Shown in pieces: positions 11,927 to 21,989 of a stretch of DNA of 64,000 nucleotides. Every line of letters starts with the position of its first letter. Positions within the stretch are counted from its first letter, which is position 1. This DNA is from Rehmannia glutinosa (Eukaryota > Streptophyta > Magnoliopsida > Lamiales > Orobanchaceae), in NCBI GenBank assembly GCA_016081115.2, contig JABTTQ020001757.1, positions 186,027 through 250,026 of the forward strand. Direction: 5' to 3'. The notes under the pieces are model-generated. The model saw only the letters and a list, made by a program, of their open reading frames with translations. It was not told where the DNA came from and made no database searches. The translations under genes were made by a program, and so were the position numbers.

Positions 11927-14356
11927 ATGGCACCAAAGATTGACTATGTCAAGCTCTCCAAGCAAATCCACTCAGGATCATCAGTTGAATTTGAAGGAAT
12001 GGTGAAGCAGGGTTCTGATGAAACCCTTGTTCTAAAAATCGCTGAGATGCTAGAAAATTCAGGTCTCAAGGCTTTTCTAACCATGGAGTACTCCCACACC
12101 TACCTTGAGGAGGTAGCGATGTTCTATGTCAATGCGGAAGTGCAGGACGAAGGAATCAAGTCTTCTGTCCACCGCAAAAACATCACAATAAGTGCTAAGG
12201 ACCTTGCTGAGCACTGCTTGTTGCCGTCAGAAGGCATAAAGAAGATACATGAAGCTAATGTGGACTTGGCCGCTGCATGGAAAGAAGTAGCCAAACCTGA
12301 GCATGCTGCTAAGGTAGTCTACACAACGGTGACAAGAAATTCTTCAAGGGCGACTATCATACGCTGATGGATGTCATCTCCAAATGCGCAGATATGAAGT
12401 TTGGCAGCTCCAACCAGCTGTCAAAGACTAAGCTGATCGTCATGGCTGCGATCATGCATGTCAAGAAGGTTAACTGGGCTGAGTTCGTATACAACAGACT
12501 CTGCCAGAATGTTTTAAACAATACCTTTAAGGATGATGGAACTTTTGGAGGATCACTTGGATATGGTCTTGTAATTGGCCACTTGCTGAAAGTGAAAGGT
12601 GTTGCCCTTCGCCATGGCAAACTGTTTCACGTGAACAAGAGGATGTTCCGTGCAAACCTCTCAGGTGCCCAGAAGAGAGCTCATGTGAAGAGAGCTGACA
12701 CAATGGAGGGGAATCAACTGATTCCGAAGACATAGCAGCTACCCCTCCTCCAAAGAAAAATGCTGCCCTTGCAGCTCCGAAGAAGAAGGCTGGCCCTGCA
12801 GCTAAGAAAAAGGATGCACCTGACCCTGCAGCCGAGTCCCCTGCCCGTGCAACCGAGTCACCTGCCCCTGCAGCCGAAACTCCTGTCCCTGAAGCAGAGT
12901 TTGTGAAGGAACCCTTAATTCCTTCCACAGTCGTGAAGAAGAAGAGAGCTACCAAGCCCAAGAAGGCAGTTCCTTCTAAGAAAGGTACTCAAGCCGCATA
13001 TGAGTCCACTAAATCAGAACCAGAAGTCCCTCTGGTTCGTCCAAGAAAAAAGAGGTTGGTCAAGAGATCCGATCTTGAGAAGACAACTGAGTCTGCCACT
13101 CAGCTAGAAAAAGAAGTTGAGACTACTAACACTCAGGAAGAGTAGTCTCCTGAAGTAATTGATGAATCGACTAAGTCTGCTGATGATGTGCAGTAGATAC
13201 CATCCCGAAGATACAGCTATACGAGAGACAGCTGAGGGAAGTAAAGCAGCAGAGACAACTGAACCTACAGTTGAAAAGGTTGTCTCCCACCTGCTACTGA
13301 TGCTATTAAAGGCGAGGAGGAGCAGAGTCTCTTGCCTTCAATTCCTGAAAAAGGAGGACAAGAAGACGAAGATGATGACGACGATATAATCATGTATTCT
13401 CCACTATATCCAGACATCCAGAGACGCATACGAGAGTGGAGGGCATGGAAACTTGATCACTCAAGGGTACAATTCGCTCACCCTGAGTTCATTGATGAAG
13501 AAAAGGAATTGCTACGATTTCTCGGTGTTAACACTGTGCTACAGGACCTTGATGAAGAAAATTGCATGGATATTCTTCACATCATCAGGGAGAAAGAAAA
13601 AAAGAGAGCAGCCGAGGAAGCACAAACACTTGAGAAAGCCAAGATGTGCGAGTTTACTGGCTCTCTCGACCACACTCATACACATCTCGATGTGTACTGA
13701 CTGCTTGATGATGAGGATCCCCGCTGCTGCAGCGAAGAAGGCGGATATGCGGCAGCTCGAGGGAATCCAGGCTAATGCAAGAGCAGTAATTGTTTGACTG
13801 ATCATGAGAGTTGTCTCAATTTCTCCTGCAGACTGATCCTCTGGGAGTGGCACAACACATTGCCTCAGTCGTCGCTGCAGCCACGTCCCCTGTACAATCG
13901 GAGGATGGATCCAAGGGCACTGGCAATGACATGGGATTTTGGGCACTTAAGTTGAGCCAACCCCTGAAGAAGGTGTTATACCACCTGCCCCAGCGGCTGA
14001 GCACTCAAAGGAAAAGTCCGCGAGTCAGGAGCAGAGTGACCCCACTATTAGTCACTCAGCTGGTGCACCAGCTGAGGGAGAAGCTCTCTCCACCACAGCA
14101 GGGTTGGAGGATGCTATGGAAGACTCCAACTTGAAGAAAGGAGGCGAATTGGAAACAGAAAAAGAATCGCAGTAGAGTGACATTGACGAGGCTCAGACAG
14201 TTGAGTCTGTCCCAGCTGAAGTGTCAACTGCTTTGAAGGCTAATGACACTATTCTTACAGTCGAGGCACATGATGGAGATGCCCTGGGAGTTAACACTCT
14301 GGGCAGTGAAAAGTGCAATCCAAGGAGTTGAGACTCCTATGGATGCCATGGTCGAC

Positions 14357-14434
14357 GACCCTAAGACAGCTGCGACTGTCGAAGGGAATGTCGAAGACCC
14401 TAAGACAGTTGAGACTGTCGAAGGGAACACTGAA
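14357..14434 (+). repeat. 39-bp tandem duplication inside ORF3
   Basis: Two adjacent 39-bp units (14357-14395 and 14396-14434), each starting GACCCTAAGACAG, encode two near-copies of a 13-residue unit with core DPKTxxTVEGN. Copy 2 has only one unit at the matching place near 39052, so the duplication is specific to copy 1 or was lost in copy 2. Confidence 0.8.
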
Positions 14435-15284
14435 GGCCTCGCAGCAGTTGAGTCTGTTGGAGGTATTGAAGGCCTAAGGGAGGTTGATACTTCCCTAGGT
14501 AAGGGTCAAAAGATACAGAACATTCCTCCGGTTCAAAGCGCTGAAATAGAACAGGAGATAAGCGCACTTCATGACTCCCAGGAGAAACTTGATATATCAT
14601 TCTTGGGGTCAGAAGATGAAGCTGAGTCCACTCCGATTGCAGATCCTAAGGACCCAGCTGAGGATGTTCTCAAAATAAAGAGCCAGCTAAGTGACAAAGC
14701 AGCTCGTCAAAAATTCAACTTTGATGATGAGCGAAGCCCACAGGTCTCATCATCATCCGATGACGCTGATGATGTTGCAGAGGACCATGTACTTCATTTA
14801 GAAAAATCTACTAAAACCGAAGACGCTGTTAAGACAGCTGAGGCTCAGTCAGCTGGCCAAAGCAATCCCAAAGCCCCAGCTGAAACTGAGTCAACTGCGC
14901 AGGCTTACACAACTGCAACAGTAACGACTACACCAACTCCGTCATCCCAGGCACAAACCTCGCAAACCATCCCATATGTGCGCGATGATGCCTTTCAAGA
15001 AATGTTTCCTTTCACTCAAATCCTACCAGAGTTAGAAGAAGAAACCACCGCTCAACAACGAAGATTCACTGTAAGAGAAGATCCAATCATTCCCACTGAC
15101 ACCATTGTTCTAGCTGAATTCGACTTTGATGAAGAGTGGCCTGCAGCTGAATCAAGTGAGACAGTGAGATTCGTGAGGTCTTCAAGAAAATCTGTGAAGA
15201 GATTGAGAAGATTGAAAGACATCAGGCCTCACTCGACTTAAGACTGGACACCGTTGGCTAAACTCCATGCAGTCCCCAAAAACT

Positions 15285-15645
15285 AAATTCGTCTCCTCAT
15301 CAATTTGGCCGGGCATTAGGGAAAGTTATTCTTTGCTCCAGTCCGAATCAGTTTGGCTACCTGGTGACACATCTTCCGTTCGATTCTGGCTGGACAACTG
15401 GTTAGGTTTCGTCATATCGCATGTGCTTGATATTCGTTCACGTCCTGGAAACTTTTTCTCAGCGCATATCCGATTATTATTTTGATAATTCATGGCAATT
15501 CTCGGCTGATTTCGTGCTTCGATGTTCAGATATGATCAAGCAAATCTTGCTGGTCTGGATTGCTCCAGGATCCGCAGGCAGGAGGGTTTGGCGTCAATCA
15601 GTTTATGGAGAGGTCAAAGGAAGGTCTTTTCGTAATGGATGACCC
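15285..15645 (+). mobile_element. LINE-derived fragment inside ORF3 (zf-RVT/RNase H region)
   Basis: The frame at 15267-15485 reads SSIWPGIRESYSLL ... SVRFWLDNWLG, and a nearby frame gives RRVWRQSVYGEVKG. This is the zf-RVT region near the C terminus of plant LINE-type reverse transcriptases. The corresponding place in Sirevirus copy 2 (about 39860-39920) lacks the segment, while ORF3 sequence on both sides matches. So a fragment of a non-LTR element was inserted into, or template-switched into, copy 1. Exact edges are approximate, and no poly-A tail or TSD was found. Confidence 0.6.
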
Positions 15646-16953
15646 TCAGGGATGCTACCCTCACAACCCACTTGAGAGGGATATCAGTACGGATCATGGA
15701 ATGGTCTCAATAGCAATACGCGACTCGAACAAGTTCGTTATTTAAAAGCATTATATGGCGAATGCTCATCTGGATGGCTGATAATGCTGATATCAAACAA
15801 AGGATGCAAGCTTACATCGAAAGGTTACACGAGTCTCACAATACTGAAATGGAGCTGCTGCAAGAATTCCAGAGAAAAGAAATTCTGCGCCTTGAGAACA
15901 CAATGATCGATAAATTCAGCCTACTCATGGCTGAAATGAAGTTGGTGGCAACCGAGTCCAAGGCAACTCGCTCAGAATTTTGAGTAACTTATGCAACAAC
16001 TGACTCCAAACAAAATTCATCTCTAAGCAGACTCGACTTCATGCTCGCAGGCATGTTCCCTGGGGTCCCTCTTTCCTTTGATGATACTAAAAAGGGGAAA
16101 GAAGAGTCCCTAAGGAAATTAAAAGAAGAAAAGTTGAAAGAATCTGCAGCTGAGAAGGAAGGAAAAACAGCTGAGGGGGAACGTTCAAAAGATCGTACCT
16201 TAATGATAGCTGAAACCCCTCAATAGGGTCAAATTACTGCCTCCATCCTGAGAAAACTCCCCGTAACCCTACCCATTGAGCACTCTGCTGTGCCAATGTT
16301 GGAGAAAACAAGAATCATTGAAGCAGGGATTGAGGAGTTTTCCAAAAAGCAGGATGCCCGCGTTCAAGAAGTCTTTGAAACAAGATGGTGGTATTCCGAG
16401 GAAGGATCAAGATCTTTGACCCCGACAATGGATCTCGAGCCTAGATTAGTTGAAGAATTCAAAACGCTCGACCGAAAAGCTATTTCAAGGAATGTCACTA
16501 GCCCAAGCCACGGGATCATCTTGGGAGAAAGGTCTTGCATTGTGTGAAGAGCTGAAAAAGCAGACTTCAAAGACTTCACTCACTCGGTGTAAGTAAGCGA
16601 AGACTCCGTGCAAGTACACACCCAGAGGAAGAAGAATAAGTGGTGGTGGAAGAGGTTTCCGACCTCGACCACAACCCAAGAATATTGAATATGTAGACCC
16701 TAGAAAGAAATGGAGGATCTACTGGGCTGGGTATGATGAAGTGGCCAATCTGGAAGTGGCAAGAAAGAACGCAGAGGCAGTAAGAAGATAAGAAGAAGAG
16801 AACGAAAGGCAGACACAGCAATGGCTCGAGAGGAAGCGGAGGGATGATGCTTCTAAAAGAGCCTATGAAAGAAGCGGAGAGCTGCAGAAGAAGGAAGAGA
16901 CCTGATGACTCCAAAAGAGCTGAAGAAGAAAGAAGGAGGCAGCGAGGGCGTTG

Positions 16954-17272
16954 AAGTGTTGCTGCGAACCCCTTCATGTATATTACTTATGTAAATACAT
17001 TTTTAGTAAGTCATCTGAAATACTTAGTGATTTTTCCTGTAATTTTTCACTTTGTATTTACTCTTGTATCATAGCATAAATATGTGTTTTGCTTTGATAA
17101 AGAATGCTATGATACCATTTGTAAACAGCTATGTAAAAGACAAGAATGCTATGACCAATAAAACGATCTATTCAAGCATACATTCTTTGTTACTGTATTG
17201 TCTGTATGTATCTTTGCTGTTTACATTTTGTTGAATGTTTTTAAGTTTTGGCATCATCAAAAAGGGAGAAAT
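16954..17272 (+). other. Sirevirus copy 1 3' untranslated region and polypurine tract
   Basis: Non-coding interval after ORF3. It ends in GGCATCATCAAAAAGGGAGAA (about 17250-17270) directly before the 3' LTR at 17273. The purine run AAAAAGGGAGAA at 17259-17270 is the probable plus-strand primer. The CATCATCAAAAAGGGGGA type of sequence before TTGTTGG is a recognised Sirevirus hallmark. Confidence 0.8.
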
Positions 17273-18761
17273 TGTTGGAAAATTTATCTTGTAGATTTTG
17301 ATGATACCATGTAAAACTTAAACTAGAAAGTTGGCACCCCATTTTCCTTGTAATTTGTATGGTAATAGATAGGGTTGGAAAAGCTCAGTCAAGTCAGCTA
17401 TGCCTAGAAATACAAGAAGTCAACTGAAGATTGAAGTGAAGACTCCACTGCAAGACAACTGAGTATGGCAAAGAAAAAAAGTCAAGAACTCAACTGAAGG
17501 TGTATCAGCTGTGAATCAGCTGTATGGAGAGTCAGTCAAGTCAACTTAAGAAGCCAAGTCTCAAGTTGAAGTGACAGATGAGTCATCCGAGGATTGGAAG
17601 CTAACTCAAGTCATTTGGGAATGATGGATCTATTGATCAAGTCAAGACAACTGAACGAGATCCGTTGATGAAAGTCAAGAATGTTACTCAGAATAGTAAC
17701 ATGTTAAAGTTGTCAGAGATAAAGTGTTAGTTCCAGTTGTGTGCAAAAGGAACAAACCAATGGGATAAATACGAGGAAATGTCAACATCAAGGACTGCAA
17801 CAAGACAAGCCAATGAACACAAGTGACTTTTTAAATTAGCCTATCTCTTCGACGGGCAACATTTCGAAAGTTCACTATTAAAGGCTGAGGAAATTCATTG
17901 AGAAAAGGTGACCTTGCACACCTGAGAAATCAAGCATTATTCAAGTTATTAACCTGCAATACTCTCAAGAATATTCAGGCTAATCCTCAAGCCTGAAACC
18001 GAAGGAAATCGACCTAACACAAGCTGTGAAGGAAAGACAACTTCAAATCTATTGAAGAGGAAACTTTTGAAGAATCAAAAGGGGTCTACTTTCCAAGGAG
18101 GATTGTAGGAAAGTTCAAGGTCGAACCAATATCAAGTTATTGGAGGGCTTCGTGATCAAATCCAAGAGCTTGAGAAAGTGAGCTAAAGTAGCAAGGCAGC
18201 TGCCCTGTGAAGAAGCTAAGTCGCAAGAGAAGCCAGCTGTGTGACCAAGGCTGTGTCTAGACTGTCCACCATGTTGTAAACTGATCTGTTACATAGTGGA
18301 TTCCTCCAGGAGTTGGAGAAGAGAGGATTAGAAGAATTACCCATCTTCGAACCTCTATAAAATTAATCGTGTCATTTATTTTTCAGCACATTTATATTTC
18401 TGCATACTTTCATATCTGCTGATAAACTCATATTTGCTATCCAACTGATTAATAATCAAGTGCTTAAATCAAGTGTTAAAACAAGTTTAAAGCAATTCAA
18501 AGGGTGTTAAGTCTTCCGCTGATAAAACCAACATAGACAAGTTAAATTTCAGGTTAAACAGCCGAGTTATTCTATCAATGACTCTCTATCAGTGCATTTG
18601 AGTGGCTAACTTAGCTGAATAACAAACTTAGCTGTCCCTCAAGGACACATCTGTTTGAGTTAACTCTGTAATAGTTTTAAAAGGACTAAAATCGAAAAGT
18701 TGGTAAAGTGTATTCGACCCAGCTCTCTTCTAAACCTTACTCACACCCCTTGGGACCTACA
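17273..18761 (+). repeat. Sirevirus copy 1, 3' LTR
   Basis: 1489 bp, TGTTGG...CCTACA, followed by the ACTTG duplication at 18762-18766. It is colinear with the 5' LTR at 4289-5773 with scattered substitutions and small indels. Confidence 0.9.
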
Positions 18762-18766
18762 ACTTG

Positions 18767-19741
18767 GATGTCATTTTCTATAGGTGGAGCGGACCTAATA
18801 GGGAAAAGGCACTGTTGCATCTATGGAAGCACGGCCTGTGAATGTTGTTCCTACACAAGAAAATGATTTATCTCCACCATTAAACGAAACTGCCGTTGAT
18901 CTTGGGTATAAAGGTGGACCAAGTCAGTCTGGTCATTGTACCCGCAAGCCATTGAAAAATTCTGTCGGAATGGGCCATAGTTGCGTTGGTAGTGAGGCGG
19001 GAACTCCATATATAACATCTAACTCCATTTCAGTTGATAATGATCTGCATGTGGACCAAGTGTTTCAAAGCAAGGATGAAATAATTCGGCAGTTGCAAAT
19101 AATTTCTATGATGAAAAACAGAGAGTTCAAGACAAAGAAATCCGATCAGGTTCGTTTTCCATCTGCACTGATGATAAATGCCAATGGAGACTACATGAAA
19201 GCAAATTGAGTGTTGGCAATATATGGGCTGTGAAGAAGTACAATAACATCCACACATGCCCGGGGGACTTAATGAACCACCAACACCGTAATGCTAAATC
19301 AAAGGTGTTGGGTGATCTCATTAAATACAGGTTCAAGAATCCCACTCATGTAAATCCACCGGCGGCGGTGATTAGTGAATTGAAGCAATCACTCGGGGTT
19401 GAAATAGGGTGCGACAAAGCATGGAGGGCTAGGGAAGAGGCATTGAAACTAGTTATAGGGACACCCGATGACTCATTTAAGAAATTGCCTGCTTATTTTC
19501 ATAGACTGAAGGAAGTGAACCCCGTCACTATTACACATTGAAACAGATGGAGATGGGCACTTCAAATACTGTTACATGTGCCTTGTCCAATCGTTACATG
19601 GGTTTTGGACTACTATTCGTCCTATTTTAGCTATTGATGGAACACATTTGAAAGGGAAGTATCGAGGTGTATTGCTCATAGCTACCGGAATGGATGGGAA
19701 TAAACAGATTTATCCATTGTCCTTTGCAATTGTTGATTCGG
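18767..19741 (+). pseudogene. MULE transposase, DNA-binding region and start of DDE domain
   Basis: Continuation of the transposase cut at 4288. A frame from 18823 leads to VFQSKDEIIRQLQIISMMKNREF. After a frameshift before 19164 a zinc-finger-like block follows (CTDDKCQWRLHES ... NNIHTC), as in the MuDR N-terminal domain. Next come AWRAREEALKLVIGT and, after another frameshift near 19541, the MULE transposase domain with RPILAIDGTHLKGKYRGVLL, containing the first catalytic Asp near 19636, and QIYPLSFAIVDS. Homology stops there, before the second Asp, the Glu and any SWIM zinc finger, and unrelated sequence begins. The transposase is truncated and inactive. Confidence 0.88.
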
Positions 19742-21310
19742 GCGGGTGGACTGATAAAGGCAAGGGAAATTCTTCAACTTGTAATTGCAGTGGGGTATAC
19801 AAAGAGGAGGTATCTTCTTCGACCACCATAGGGACGGGGACAAGGTCCGTACTCTGGTGGGCCTCTTTTGCTCGTCGACCTTTGAAGGTCGACTGTTTCG
19901 AGAGTTTGGTCATTTTTGGGGTCATTTCCAGATTCAACCATCAATGGTTCAGAGGAATGGTCGACAGCATGGTCGGAGACAATTTCGACCACAACAGGAT
20001 CGACTTCATGGTCGGGTTGGCGGTCGGAGCCCAATTCGACCATCACTTGTGTGATAATTTGGTCGGCTGCTACTGGGGTTATGTCTTTGACAGACCCCTG
20101 TACTTGGTCCTTTCCCATGTCACCCTCTCCCCCCATGTCACTCTGTTATCCCTTGTTACTCTTCTCCCCCCCGTCATCAATTTCCTCTTCCCCATCACTT
20201 TCCTGTCCTTCTTGACTGTCCTATGCCTCATCACTTTCTTCCTCTTCCTTATCATCACTTTCATCTTCCTCAAAAGTGTCCTCTCCATCATAATCATTGT
20301 CATCTTCTGCAAAACTCTCCTCCTCTTCTCCAACACTTTCCTTCAATCCTCCAATATTGTCCTCTCTCCCAACACTTTTCTCTGCATCCTCTTCATCATC
20401 ACTCTCAACCTCCTTACAACCCACCTTCTCCATCACTGCTGACAACATTGGCTTAAGTGTTAACATTTTCTCCTCAATCTTGTCAATTTTTTTGCTTATT
20501 TTTTCAATTTGATTCAAATCAAAAAGCCCCTGAAATACACATGAAAATATATTTTCAGATTCAAATCAATTACCAAAAAACAAAAATATTTTAAAAGATG
20601 TCTTAATCACTTACATGCACAACTGGATTTCCCGCATCCACATCGTGCCTGTTTTTGGTTCTCACTTCCCTTGTTCTCATCCTTCGTAGTGTCGACGCCT
20701 CAACATCCACATTTTCATCAGGCACATCTTTATCAGCTGAAACGGCTGCCACCATTTCTTGTTGCCACTTTGCTACACTTTTGAAGTAGCCAGAGTCTTT
20801 TCAGCACGAGAATACTTCAATCTATTGTCCACTTTTACCTGTGTTCAATTCAATAATGAACATTTCAATAAGTACAATATTAAAATCAATAACAAGTTAA
20901 ATATTTCATAATAAATAATAAATAAATTTGAAAAAACTTACACGTTCGGCAACAAGATCACCAGGCTTCAAGTAAAAAAAATATTATTTTTCAACGAGTT
21001 AGCGGTGGGGGCATCCTCAGCTTTCTAGCGTAGAATCCGGGGAGTTGCATCCGAAGAACCCGACACACGTTTCGCACACAATTTACCAACATCAAGCATC
21101 ACTTCGTATGCCCAAACTTGTAAAGCATGTGTGAAATCGGAGACATCGAACTTCTCCATGTTGTGATTTTTCATGTTTTCCGCCTTCTTCTTTTCCTTTC
21201 TCTCTACCCTGTCGGACATGCATGATCTTATATTAGACACTAGGAATTCATAGGCAATGCGACCCTACGGATATGCATTGAAGGCCTTCAAAAAAGGTTA
21301 GCAAAAGATG
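19742..21310 (-). pseudogene. DUF1985 / Ulp1-type MULE accessory gene, truncated
   Basis: Read on the minus strand, 21300 down to 21025 encodes a block with FNAYP and GRIAYEFLVSNI, then FTHALQVWAYEVMLDVGKLC and PRILR. This is the pattern of the plant DUF1985 domain found in MULE-borne Ulp1-type protease genes. After a probable intron, 20840-20630 gives a charged segment. 20517-20221 is a coiled coil (IEKISKKIDKIEEKMLTLKP) followed by a long Glu/Asp run. 20136-19774 is a Val/Asp-rich segment. I do not see the C48 cysteine-protease catalytic block, so the 3' end seems lost at the junction with the transposase. The two genes converge. Confidence 0.65.
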
Positions 21311-21758
21311 AAAACTTCAAGCATACTAAAACACATGGTCTGAAAAGAAAAAAAATACAAAAATGCAACAAAAAACCCTAGAAAACCCTAAAAATACAAG
21401 ATAGCAAAAATCAAACTTACCAGGAAATGCAATTCACAATGAACGCGTGAGTGAGAAAAATGAGACAAGTAGTAGATGCCGGAAGTCCGGTAGCAAGGGG
21501 ACTAGAAGCCGTTACCAAGTGGAGTGTGACAATCAAACTCAGCGCAAACAGAGGGAAATGCCCGATAAGAGACGACGCCGGTCGCAATACAGTGGGAATC
21601 GCCGGAAAAAGATGGAATCGCCGGAAATTGTTTTTGGAGAGCAGAGACGGGAAAGAGAGAGAGGGTGGAGAGTAACTGTTGCACTTTTATTTTTTTCCTC
21701 CTCAAAAGGTGAGAATGAGAGGGAAAGGGATTGATTGGGGTCCTTTTCTTTACTAAGG
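21311..21758 (-). other. 5' region of the minus-strand MULE gene
   Basis: Between the DUF1985-type exon and the right inverted repeat. Several overlapping Arg/Ser-rich frames occur on both strands at 21447-21772, none with a recognisable domain. A first exon and leader of the minus-strand gene may lie here, but no start can be chosen. Confidence 0.35.
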
Positions 21759-21866
21759 GGTATCTTGGACATTCCAGAGGGGTGAGGGGGTATAATTAAA
21801 AGGATTTAGGTTGGGTGACATTTTCCCAAAAAAATTGTAAAAAAGTGGCATTTATGCAAATTTCCC
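21759..21866 (-). repeat. MULE right terminal inverted repeat
   Basis: The reverse complement of 2814-2920. It ends ...GCAAATTTCCC at 21866, followed by TTTTACTT, which may be a worn target duplication. Confidence 0.85.
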
Positions 21867-21989
21867 TTTTACTTTATAAAAGTTACTTTCAAAAAGTATA
21901 TAATGACTAGATATAGAATAAATTATTTATGTTGTTAAACATGGATAAAATGAACATATTCTCAAACTATATTAATTAAATGCAGACGG

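Larger units (their letters stand above)
11927..16953 (+). pseudogene. Sirevirus copy 1 third ORF region (about 5 kb, function unknown)
   Basis: A long coding-like region between pol and the PPT, where some Sireviruses carry an envelope-like ORF. Pieces in order: 11927-12735, a globular domain in two frames (MAPKIDYVKLSKQIH, FYVNAEVQDEGIKSS, VNWAEFVYNRLC, DDGTFGGSLGYGLVIGHLL). 12740-13145, a Pro/Ala/Lys-rich linker with SPAPAAETP-type repeats and basic KKKR clusters. 13332-13700, an acidic DEDDDDD run and a charged helix. 14243-15241, acidic and Ser/Thr-rich, with a 39-bp tandem repeat. 15762-15983, coiled coil. 16600-16953, a Gly/Arg segment and a charged helix. Copy 2 shares the order. I see no signal peptide or membrane segment, so an envelope role is not supported. 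Several stops and frameshifts break it. The start ATG is conserved in both copies. Confidence 0.7.
4289..18761 (+). mobile_element. Sirevirus-like Ty1/copia retrotransposon, copy 1 (complete structure)
   Basis: A full-length LTR retrotransposon of 14473 bp. LTRs (4289-5773 and 17273-18761) begin TGTTGG and end CCTACA. A perfect 5-bp duplication ACTTG flanks it (4284-4288 and 18762-18766). The PBS matches initiator Met tRNA, and the PPT context (CATCATCAAAAAGGGAGAA then TTGTTGG) is typical of Sireviruses. The internal order is gag, protease, integrase, RT, RNase H, which is copia order, followed by about 5 kb of additional coding-like sequence. The gag, pol and third-ORF regions all contain stops or frameshifts. 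The two LTRs differ at several percent of sites by eye, so the insertion is not recent. Confidence 0.9.
2814..21866 (+). mobile_element. Mutator-like element (MULE), split by a nested Sirevirus
   Basis: Terminal inverted repeats of about 107 bp, both beginning GGGAAATTTGCA, lie at 2814-2920 and 21759-21866. The flanks TTGTACTT and TTTTACTT could be a worn target duplication. Without the 14.5-kb copia insertion at 4289-18761 (plus its 5-bp duplication) the element is about 4.6 kb. It carries a broken MuDR-family transposase gene on the plus strand (3681-4288 and 18767-19741) and a convergent DUF1985-type gene on the minus strand (about 19742-21310). Plant MULEs that carry DUF1985/Ulp1-type genes beside the transposase are an established class. 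Both genes are defective, so this copy is not autonomous. Confidence 0.8.

Noticed and set aside
12527..12961. 144-codon minus-strand frame opposite ORF3
   Set aside because: A shadow of the Pro/Ala/Lys linker on the other strand; the plus-strand frame is conserved in copy 2.
11927..16953. Calling ORF3 an envelope gene by position
   Set aside because: No signal peptide, transmembrane segment or surface-protein pattern is visible in either copy; position alone is not enough.
16576..16977. Minus-strand frame with Leu/Ser-rich hydrophobic segments as an envelope candidate
   Set aside because: It is the antisense of the charged C-terminal helix of ORF3, which is conserved on the plus strand in copy 2.
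19576..20442. A 288-codon plus-strand frame as one long protein
   Set aside because: Only the first part is transposase; beyond about 19741 it is the antisense of the DUF1985-type gene.
20079..20512. Plus-strand frames rich in Ser, Pro, Leu and Phe (LITFFLFLIITFIFL-like)
   Set aside because: They are the antisense of a minus-strand acidic Glu/Asp run and coiled coil; the apparent membrane segment is an artefact of the complementary strand.
21447..21772. Arg/Ser-rich frames on both strands near the MULE right end
   Set aside because: No domain; overlapping frames in a purine-rich stretch next to the inverted repeat.
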